From JBBDYH01 sp040901795 (GTDB taxonomy: Bacteria > Planctomycetota > Planctomycetia > Pirellulales > JALHPA01), in contig JBBDYH010000148.1 in the NCBI GenBank assembly GCA_040901795.1, positions 7,240 to 71,239 on the forward strand: DNA of 64,000 nucleotides, written 5' to 3'. This document shows, piece by piece, positions 53,251 to 60,201 of the stretch; positions within the stretch are counted from its first letter, which is position 1; each line of letters starts with the position of its first letter. The position numbers and the translations under genes were made by a program. Below the pieces are notes generated by a model that saw only the letters and a program-made list of their open reading frames with translations, was not told the DNA's origin and searched no databases.

Positions 53251-54846
53251 ATGAACGATGCGAATGAACGTCGCCTGTTTTGGGCCTGCTTTATTGCGTT
53301 AATCACGACAGCGTTCGGTTTCATCGTCCGCGCGATGATCATTGAGGACTGGGGCACTGAATTCAACTTGTCTGCGACCGAGAAGGGCGAAATCTTCGGT
53401 GTCGGTCTGTGGCCGTTCGCCATCAGTATTATCCTCTTCAGTCTGTTTATCGATCGCGTCGGCTACGGCAACGCGATGATATTCGCGTTCGTGTGCCATG
53501 TCGCATCGGCCGTCATTACGATTAACGCCGAAGGCTACTGGGGACTGTATTGGGGAAATTTCATTGTCGCACTTGGCAACGGCACGGTTGAAGCAGTGAT
53601 CAATCCCGTTGTCGCCACGATGTTCGTCCGCCAGAAGACGAAGTGGCTCAATATTCTCCATGCCGGCTGGCCGGGCGGATTGGTGCTCGGTGGGCTGATC
53701 ACGATCGGAATGGGTACCAGCGGCGTGCTCACACAATGGACTGGCATGGACTTCACGTGGCAGCACAAGGTTGGTCTGATCCTGCTGCCGACGGCGGTCT
53801 ACGGCCTGTTGATGTTGACCTGCCGTTTCCCAGTCAGCGAGCGCGTTGCCGCAGGCGTGTCGGATCGCGAGATGCTGAAGGAGTTCGGAATTCTTGGCGC
53901 GTTCATCGTCGGCGGCTTGATTGTGTTCGAGGTCAGCCGAGTGCTTGAAGATCGCGGATGGATTTTTCAGGACTGGAGTGACACTGCGAAACTTTCCACG
54001 CGGCTGATCATCAGCGCCGCGATCGCCGGCGTCTTCGGCGTGTTCGTTCAATCGCTCGGCCGGCCAATGTTCATTCTTCTACTCTTGATCATGATGCCCT
54101 TGGCGACAACCGAATTGGGCACTGATACGTGGATCACCAGCTTGATGGAACCGCAGATGACCAACTTCGAGTTGGCCCCCGGGTGGGTGCTCGTTTACAC
54201 GTCGTTCATCATGATGGTATTGCGGTTTTTTGCCGGTCCAATTGTCCACGCGTTGTCTCCGTTGGGGTTGCTGATGCTCAGCGCAGCAATTGCGGCAGTG
54301 GGACTTTATTCGCTTTCGATCGCAAGCGGTGTGATGATCCTTGCCGCGGCGACGCTCTACGGCTTTGGCAAGACGTTCTTCTGGCCGACGATGCTGGGTG
54401 TGGTGTCGGAGCAATTTCCCCGCGGCGGAGCGCTTACGCTCAATGCCACGGGCGGTGTGGGGATGCTCGCTGTCGGCGTCGTTGGCTCGACCTTCCTCGG
54501 GTACGTGCAGGATAACAAGATGGTCGATAAGCTGGCGCAAGACCGGCCGAGCGTGGTCAGTCAGGTGGTGGACGCCAAGCCGACGGTCTTTGGCACCTAC
54601 GAGGCGGTCAAACCAGAGAAGGTCGCGGCACAGCCCGAGGAAATCCGGGCTGAAATTACCGCGCTGGAAGGCGATACAAAAAAAGAGACGCTGGCCGTGG
54701 TGGCAATCTTCCCGGTGATTATGTTCGTGTGCTACGGTCTGCTCATGTTGTACTTCCGGTCACGCGGCGGTTATCAGCAGGTCCACCTGGAAGTGGAGAG
54801 AACCAACGACATGTTGGGGGCGCCAGTAGGCACCGTCGAAAACTAG
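53251..54846 (+). CDS. MFS transporter
   Basis: The protein has 531 residues from the ATG at 53251 (GAGGGAG upstream); an upstream extension to 53077 is hydrophilic and unlikely. About twelve membrane helices are visible, for example LFWACFIALITTAFGFIVRA, VGLWPFAISIILFSLFIDRV, FGVFVQSLGRPMFILLLLIM and VAIFPVIMFVCYGLLMLYF. A large loop with charged residues (about 430-500) precedes the last helix. The substrate cannot be deduced. It is convergent with tilS, the stops overlapping by four bases. Confidence 0.85.
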   Translation: MNDANERRLFWACFIALITTAFGFIVRAMIIEDWGTEFNLSATEKGEIFGVGLWPFAISIILFSLFIDRVGYGNAMIFAFVCHVASAVITINAEGYWGLYWGNFIVALGNGTVEAVINPVVATMFVRQKTKWLNILHAGWPGGLVLGGLITIGMGTSGVLTQWTGMDFTWQHKVGLILLPTAVYGLLMLTCRFPVSERVAAGVSDREMLKEFGILGAFIVGGLIVFEVSRVLEDRGWIFQDWSDTAKLSTRLIISAAIAGVFGVFVQSLGRPMFILLLLIMMPLATTELGTDTWITSLMEPQMTNFELAPGWVLVYTSFIMMVLRFFAGPIVHALSPLGLLMLSAAIAAVGLYSLSIASGVMILAAATLYGFGKTFFWPTMLGVVSEQFPRGGALTLNATGGVGMLAVGVVGSTFLGYVQDNKMVDKLAQDRPSVVSQVVDAKPTVFGTYEAVKPEKVAAQPEEIRAEITALEGDTKKETLAVVAIFPVIMFVCYGLLMLYFRSRGGYQQVHLEVERTNDMLGAPVGTVEN

Positions 54847-55928
54847 GCGGTAGAGCGACTGCTCTGCGCAGGGCGCTTCAACACCAGCGCCGCGCCTTGC
54901 TTTTCAGCCATGATTTTGCCGGGGAACATGCGCTTGTACGGCGCATCCTGCGGCTTGGGCACGCTTTCGCGTTCATCGTCGTCGTGCAATTCCGCGGCGC
55001 CTTCGATGGCCAGTTCCACCCACTCGTCGAGCCCCATTTGCTGTTGCGGCCAGCTCATGTCTCGCCAGATTCGCAAGAACAACTCGCGCACGAGGTGCGG
55101 ATTTATTCCAGCCAGCATGTCGCGGTTCACAATCACTTCCTCTTCCTCGAACGCCACCGCCTCCTCGACGAGATCTTCGACCAGCTCGTCGATCGCCGAC
55201 TGCGCCCCGCTGGCTGTCTCGCTGAGCCGCAGAAGCGCCTCGACCACATTGCGGTTGTAATCCCTTTCCAAGAGCGGCAAGAGCTCGTGGCGGATGCGAT
55301 TCCGTGTGAAGCGGGGATCCGCATTGCTAGGGTCCTCGCAGAATGGCTGATCGATCTCGCGGAGATACCCGACCACGTCGCTGTGGCGGAAACTAAGCAA
55401 CGGCCGAACCAGATAGATGTCTTGCCGGCCGAAGACCGGCCGCAGCTCGTGAATGCCTTGCAGCCCAGCGATCCCAGTTCCCCGGAGGATCCGGTGCAGC
55501 ACGGTTTCAGCCTGGTCATCGGCTGTGTGTCCGGTAGCAATGAAGTTGGCCCGATGGCGGTCGGCCACTTGCGCAAGAAACTCGTAACGGGCGCCGCGAG
55601 CGGCCGCCTCAACTCCGTCTCCTTGTTGCTCGGCCAAGGCGGCCACATCGGCCTGCCCCAGTTCGAATGGCAGCTCGAGCCGGCCGGCCAGATCGGCTAC
55701 AAAGCGGGCGTCGTCAGCCGAGCCGGCCCGCAAACGATGGTTAAAGTGGGCCACGATCACTTGCCGCGGCCGATTCTCTTCCAGCCCGACGAGCATCCGT
55801 AGCAAAGCGACGCTGTCGGCCCCGCCAGAGACAGCCGCGACCACCGCTCGGCCGTCCCATTCGAAGGCGGACCAGTCGTCCGCCAATAGGCGCTGGGGAT
55901 GTTGGCTCTCGTTACGGCTTTTTTCCAT
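54843..55928 (-). CDS. tilS: tRNA(Ile)-lysidine synthetase
   Basis: The protein has 361 residues from the ATG at 55928; an open frame to 56066 adds repeat-coded residues. The PP-loop motif AVVAAVSGGADSVALLRMLV (about residues 29-48) binds ATP. AHFNHRLRAGSADDARFVAD, ATGHTADDQAETVLHRILRG and TRNRIRHELLPLLERDYN follow. It converts cytidine 34 of the minor isoleucine tRNA to lysidine, so AUA is read as Ile. It is a short-type TilS without the extended C-terminal domain. Confidence 0.93.
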   Translation of the reverse strand: MEKSRNESQHPQRLLADDWSAFEWDGRAVVAAVSGGADSVALLRMLVGLEENRPRQVIVAHFNHRLRAGSADDARFVADLAGRLELPFELGQADVAALAEQQGDGVEAAARGARYEFLAQVADRHRANFIATGHTADDQAETVLHRILRGTGIAGLQGIHELRPVFGRQDIYLVRPLLSFRHSDVVGYLREIDQPFCEDPSNADPRFTRNRIRHELLPLLERDYNRNVVEALLRLSETASGAQSAIDELVEDLVEEAVAFEEEEVIVNRDMLAGINPHLVRELFLRIWRDMSWPQQQMGLDEWVELAIEGAAELHDDDERESVPKPQDAPYKRMFPGKIMAEKQGAALVLKRPAQSSRSTA

Positions 55929-55930
55929 TT

Positions 55931-56072
55931 CGTGTGCCACTGGCTCTGACGGTGTGTTGTGAATTGAGTTGGTTTGCAATCCGCACTCGCCGCGGCGAGT
56001 GGCACACGGGCGAGCGGTTTGAGAGTTGACCTTGGTCTGCTCCGGCACTAGCCGAGCCACTGGCACACGGTG
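55931..56072. repeat. TGGCACACGG/CCGTGTGCCA repeat cluster upstream of tilS
   Basis: Three copies in alternating orientation: GTGTGCCACTGGCTCTGACG at 55932, CTCGCCGCGGCGAGTGGCAC at 55986 (with a CTCGCC/GGCGAG stem) and GCCACTGGCACACGG ending at 56070. Related to the hairpin at 31881. Confidence 0.65.
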
Positions 56073-56475
56073 CTTGGTGTTCCGGTCCCGGGCCTCGTGG
56101 TTTCTCTTTGCTAACCCCTACGGCTTGCCGCTGAGCCGCCGTAAACAACGCTGTATCGTCAATCTGCGCAGAATCGTGGATTGCAGTTTGGCGCTGCTGC
56201 CACTACCATTCTAGGTAGCGGCGTGCCAGCGTCTCGGCCAGCGGTCGGGGCGGTCGGTTCGCCGCGTGCGTAAATAGTTTACTATGTATGTCTTCGGTCA
56301 TAAACGAGTAAGTCGGCCGACGGCAGTCTGCAGCGGTTAGTGACAGGTCTGTATCTGGTAGTAGCAACCCAACCTTTCGTGCGGGCTTTGGCGTGATGAA
56401 CTGGCTGGTCGCAATTCTCCAGTTGTTGCTGAGCTGGCTACCGGCCAAGGCGATGCCTTGCCGCGCTACCGCTCG
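56073..56475. other. Gap upstream of rny, no convincing gene
   Basis: Short frames in both directions lack family features. One plus-strand frame at 56396 begins NWLVAILQLLLSWLPAKA, like a short membrane segment, but the rest is arginine-rich and unlike a protein. No promoter was identified. Confidence 0.35.
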
Positions 56476-56757
56476 CTACGACGCCGCCGCTCGGGTCGAT
56501 TCGGTCTGGCTTTGCCAGCCGTTTGAATCGCCGCTTTCTGGTTGGCTGACACTTGTCGCGGTCGCGGGCTTGCGTGCCCGGCCACCTTCCGGCCGGGCGC
56601 TGGCGAGCTTGCTCTTTTCATGGCGGGCGGCCCGTTCGCGGTCCCGCTGCGCCCCGACCGCAACAAGATAATCGCGCAAACGCTCTTCCGTTTGCGGTTG
56701 CTCCCAGTACGGCGGTCGCCCCCTGCGCTGTCCAGCGTCGCTTCGAAGGGGAGTCAT
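56476..56757 (-). CDS. Possible small charged hypothetical protein
   Basis: A 93-residue frame divergent from rny, three bases away. It contains GRPPYWEQPQTEERLRDYLV and AAVGAQRDRERAARHEKSKL-like charged stretches, then a Ser/Thr-rich tail. The composition is compatible with a disordered planctomycete protein, but no family was recognised and no Shine-Dalgarno is visible. It could be spurious. Confidence 0.3.
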   Translation of the reverse strand: MTPLRSDAGQRRGRPPYWEQPQTEERLRDYLVAVGAQRDRERAARHEKSKLASARPEGGRARKPATATSVSQPESGDSNGWQSQTESTRAAAS

Positions 56758-56759
56758 TC

Positions 56760-58316
56760 GTGGATATCAGCGTTTGGTGGGTATTCGCGGCAGCGACCGT
56801 CGCCTGCATCCTGACGATTGTGGCGGTCAAGCTTTTGGACCATCTGCGGCGGCGCGATGCCGAGACCGAGGCCCGCGACATCATCGAAAAGGCGAGTCGC
56901 GAGAGCGCGAACCTGAGAAAAGAGGCGGAGCTGCAGACCAAAGAGGCCGCCATTCAGCAACGAGCTGAAGGCGAGCGCGAACTGAGCAAAATCCGCCACG
57001 AATTGCATGAGCGCGAGCGACTGCTCGACAAGCGGCAGGATACGGTCGAGCAGCAGGCGGAACAGGTGCGGAAGCAAGAGAAGATGGTCGAGAACAACCA
57101 GCGGAAGCTGGCCGAAAAGCTGGAGGATCTCAACCGCCGCAACGAGGAGCTCAATAAACTGCTGGATCTGCAGCGGCAGACGCTACACCAACTCAGCGGC
57201 ATGAGCCGTGACGAGGCGACGCACAAGCTGCTGGACATGCTTGACCTGGAGCTGCAGAACGAGCAGGGGCAGATGATCCAAAAGTTCGAGCGGCGGATGG
57301 CGGAGATTTGCGATGCCAAGGCGCGCGATATGCTGTTGACCAGCGTCCAACGCTACGCCGCGGCGCACACGGCGGAAACGACCACCAGCACGGTCGACAT
57401 TCCTAACGACGAGATGAAAGGCCGGATCATTGGCCGTGAGGGTCGGAACATCCGCGCGTTTGAGAAGGCGACCGGCGTGGACGTGATCATCGACGATACG
57501 CCGGGCGTGGTCATCGTCAGCGGCTTCGATCCCGTGCGCCGCGAAGTCGCCCGCATGTCGCTCAACAAGCTGATCGCTGATGGCCGCATCCATCCCACGC
57601 GCATCGAAGAGATCGTCGGCGAAACGATGAAGGAGATGGAGCAGCACATCCAGAAGTATGGCGAAGAAGCGGCCCAAGAAGCCGGCGTAATGCGGCTCAA
57701 CCCGAAGGTGATTCATTTGCTCGGCCGCTTGCGATTCCGCACGAGCTACAGCCAGAATGTGCTGCGGCATTCGATCGAGGTGGCGTTCCTGGCCGGCATG
57801 ATTGCCGAGGAGATCGGCATGAATGGCGACCTGGCGCGGCGTTGCGGGTTGTTGCACGACATTGGCAAAGCCGCCGACCACGAGGCCGAAGGCGGCCACC
57901 CCAAGATTGGCGCTGAATTGCTCAAACGGTACGGCGAGGGGCCGGAAGTGGTCCACGCCGCGCTTGGTCACCACGACGACATTCGCATCGATCATCCCTA
58001 CACGGTGATGTGCGCGGCGGCCGACGCGGTGAGCGCCTCGCGCCCCGGCGCCCGCCGCGAAACGCTCGAGCGGTATATCAAGCGGATGGAAGAGTTGGAG
58101 GCGATCGCCCGCGGATTTAACGGTGTTGATCAGGCGTTCGCCATTCAGGCGGGCCGCGAGGTGCGCGTGATCGCCAGCGCCAAGGACACCACGGACGGCT
58201 CCGCGGCGAAGATCTGCCGCGAAATCGCCAAAGCGTACGAGGATCAGCTCACGTATCCCGGAGAGATCAAGGTGACCGTGCTCCGCGAGACGCGAGTGAC
58301 GGAGATGGCGAGATAA
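56760..58316 (+). CDS. rny: Ribonuclease Y
   Basis: The protein has 518 residues from the GTG at 56760, with AAGGGGAG upstream; extension to 56553 is not conserved. The N-terminus is a membrane anchor (VWWVFAAATVACILTIVAVK), followed by a long coiled coil rich in Glu/Arg/Gln (about 30-200). The KH domain shows GRIIGREGRNIRAFEKATGV. The HD domain shows LRHSIEVAFLAGMIAEEIGM and CGLLHDIGKAADHEAEGGHP. It initiates mRNA decay by endonucleolytic cutting at the membrane. The downstream ymdB homologue follows the classical rny-ymdB order. Confidence 0.95.
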   Translation: MDISVWWVFAAATVACILTIVAVKLLDHLRRRDAETEARDIIEKASRESANLRKEAELQTKEAAIQQRAEGERELSKIRHELHERERLLDKRQDTVEQQAEQVRKQEKMVENNQRKLAEKLEDLNRRNEELNKLLDLQRQTLHQLSGMSRDEATHKLLDMLDLELQNEQGQMIQKFERRMAEICDAKARDMLLTSVQRYAAAHTAETTTSTVDIPNDEMKGRIIGREGRNIRAFEKATGVDVIIDDTPGVVIVSGFDPVRREVARMSLNKLIADGRIHPTRIEEIVGETMKEMEQHIQKYGEEAAQEAGVMRLNPKVIHLLGRLRFRTSYSQNVLRHSIEVAFLAGMIAEEIGMNGDLARRCGLLHDIGKAADHEAEGGHPKIGAELLKRYGEGPEVVHAALGHHDDIRIDHPYTVMCAAADAVSASRPGARRETLERYIKRMEELEAIARGFNGVDQAFAIQAGREVRVIASAKDTTDGSAAKICREIAKAYEDQLTYPGEIKVTVLRETRVTEMAR

Positions 58317-58319
58317 GGC

Positions 58320-58397
58320 CAAATTGCAAAATGAAAAATGCAAATTGCAAATTGGTTATCCTGCTCAATTTGGTTTTTGCAATTTGCAATTTGCAGT
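58320..58397. repeat. AT-rich inverted repeat of TTTGCAATTTGCA
   Basis: CAAATTGCAAAATGAAAAAT begins at 58320, with two CAAATTGCAAATT units, and is mirrored by TTTTTGCAATTTGCAATTTG at 58374. The arms could form a long hairpin between rny and ymdB. The low GC differs sharply from the surroundings. Confidence 0.7.
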
Positions 58398-58431
58398 CGA
58401 CGACGAACCAAGCCTCCATCGACAGCTCGTT

Positions 58432-59262
58432 ATGCGCATCTTGCTGATCGGCGACATTGTCGGCAAACCTGGGCGGCAGATTGTGGTCCGCGCCCTACCT
58501 GGGCTTGTCGAGCGCGAGCGGCTTGATTTGGTGATTGCCAACGCCGAGAACGCCGCCGGCGGGTCGGGCATCACGCCCCAAATTTATGGTGAGCTAACCT
58601 CAGCCGGCGTTGATTGCATTACGCTTGGTGATCACATCTACAAAAAAGCGGAGATTGTCGAGACGCTCCAGCGCGAAACTAACATCCTCAAGCCGGCCAA
58701 TTTTCCTGCTGAAGCGCCGGGCCGCGAGTTCGCGCTTTTGACCGCGCGCGACGGAACGCCGGTCGCCGTCTTCAGCTTGTTAGGCCGCGTCTTCATGCGC
58801 CCCGTCGATTGTCCTTGGAAAGCGGCTGACCGCGTCCTTGCTTCGGTGCCTCCGGATATCAAAGTCATCGTCGTTGATTTTCACGCCGAGGCCACTAGCG
58901 ACAAGCAGCTCATGGCCCGCTATCTCGACGGCAAAGTTTCGGCGGTGCTCGGCACGCACACGCATGTGCCGACCGCCGACGAAGAGGTTCTGCCCGGCGG
59001 CACGGCGATGCAGTGCGACGTCGGCATGACCGGCCCCCACGACAGTATTTTGGGCCGCCGGATCGACCGCGTGATGGAAACGACGCTCACGTTCAACCCT
59101 TCCCACTTCGAAGTGGCGACCGGCGACGTGCGGCTCAACGGCAGTATTGTCGAGATCGATCCTGCAACGGGGAAGGCGGTGTCCATTCGGCGTTGTCAGG
59201 TACGGCAAGAAGAGGTTGATCAGTGGACGAAAACAGCACAGCCGAGCACGGCTACTACGTAA
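58432..59262 (+). CDS. ymdB: TIGR00282-family metallophosphoesterase (YmdB-like)
   Basis: The protein has 276 residues from the ATG at 58432; the longer frame to 58324 translates the AT-rich repeat. Motifs are MRILLIGDIVGKPGRQIVVR (metal Asp), ANAENAAGGSGITPQIYGEL (Asn/Glu), CITLGDHIYKKAEI, DFHAEATSDKQLMARYLDG and LGTHTHVPTADEEVLPGGTA (His). YmdB hydrolyses 2',3'-cyclic nucleotides. Its position after rny is conserved across many bacteria. Confidence 0.93.
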   Translation: MRILLIGDIVGKPGRQIVVRALPGLVERERLDLVIANAENAAGGSGITPQIYGELTSAGVDCITLGDHIYKKAEIVETLQRETNILKPANFPAEAPGREFALLTARDGTPVAVFSLLGRVFMRPVDCPWKAADRVLASVPPDIKVIVVDFHAEATSDKQLMARYLDGKVSAVLGTHTHVPTADEEVLPGGTAMQCDVGMTGPHDSILGRRIDRVMETTLTFNPSHFEVATGDVRLNGSIVEIDPATGKAVSIRRCQVRQEEVDQWTKTAQPSTATT

Positions 59263-60166
59263 AGTATCCGGCGAAGTCGCCCAGCGGGGCGAGGTCGGCT
59301 TGCAGGTGATCGCAATTCCGTCGCCTCTGCGCTATTGCCGCCGGTTCGGCGGTCGGGCGGTAAGCGACAACGGGCATGTGCGGCGGTTGAACAATCGCAG
59401 ACTCGGTGGGGCCGATTTCCCACCACAGCACGTGAGCCCACGGTGCGATCGACGCCGGGGGGGTAGCTGCGCCGCTGTTTAACCGCTGAGCCAAAAGCAT
59501 GCTCCGGGCCGACAGGCGAATCTCCTTGCCGGCCGGCACTTCATCATTCAGGACTGCGATAGCCACCGCGGGCCACCGCCCGAGGCGAGCAAGCTCCATG
59601 GCAAGTTTGCCTTGCGCGCCCATTTCACCAAGTCGCACCACTAATAAAACACCTTCCTCACTGGCCTCTTGAAGAAACGCCTCGCTTGGTTCTTCGATAT
59701 ACAACGCGCTCGCTGCTTCGCGTGCCGCCTTAAGGTCCTCAATCTTGGGTGCATCGAGGTGAACGCCTCGCAGCACAAATCGCTTCGCATCCAGATAGAT
59801 CGATGTTCCGTGAACTCCCAGGCGGCGAATGCCGAAGGGGCGCCGCATGGCAGGAGGGGCGGGCGCAATCTCATTTTCGGCGGCAACCGCACCAGCCAGC
59901 CGCAGTTCCACTGAATACATAAAGGGCAACTCGGGCGTCCAGAAACAGGGGTCGGGCACGACTGCTTCTGCCAGCAACGTCGGTCCGGGGCCGCGGTCGA
60001 CGAAGCGGATCCGCGCGGGCAAAGTCTTGGAGTAGCGGCAATGCGGGCCGATGAGCTCACCAATGAGCTGCGCATCGTCCGCCAGGCCGGCGCGCGGCAG
60101 CGTCGCATAGACGCGGGCCTCCGCGTCGCTGGCATCGCCAATGAAGAGTTGGGGTTCAAGGTTCAA
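59255..60166 (-). CDS. Hypothetical protein with glycoside hydrolase family 2-like sandwich region
   Basis: A 303-residue protein with no signal peptide. VVPDPCFWTPELPFMYSVEL, then RRPFGIRRLGVHGTSIYLDA and KRFVLRGVHLDA match the end of the sandwich domain and the first barrel strand of GH2 enzymes. The following segment (LKAAREAASALYIEEPSEAF) is shorter than a catalytic barrel and the expected Glu residues are not seen in context. It is therefore either a degenerate GH2 protein or a non-catalytic binding protein. It overlaps ymdB convergently and lies 35 bases downstream of uvrA on the same strand. Confidence 0.6.
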   Translation of the reverse strand: MNLEPQLFIGDASDAEARVYATLPRAGLADDAQLIGELIGPHCRYSKTLPARIRFVDRGPGPTLLAEAVVPDPCFWTPELPFMYSVELRLAGAVAAENEIAPAPPAMRRPFGIRRLGVHGTSIYLDAKRFVLRGVHLDAPKIEDLKAAREAASALYIEEPSEAFLQEASEEGVLLVVRLGEMGAQGKLAMELARLGRWPAVAIAVLNDEVPAGKEIRLSARSMLLAQRLNSGAATPPASIAPWAHVLWWEIGPTESAIVQPPHMPVVAYRPTAEPAAIAQRRRNCDHLQADLAPLGDFAGYFT

Positions 60167-60201
60167 GGTGGTTCCAGGTCTTCACAAAAGTGGCACGGTT
60201 A

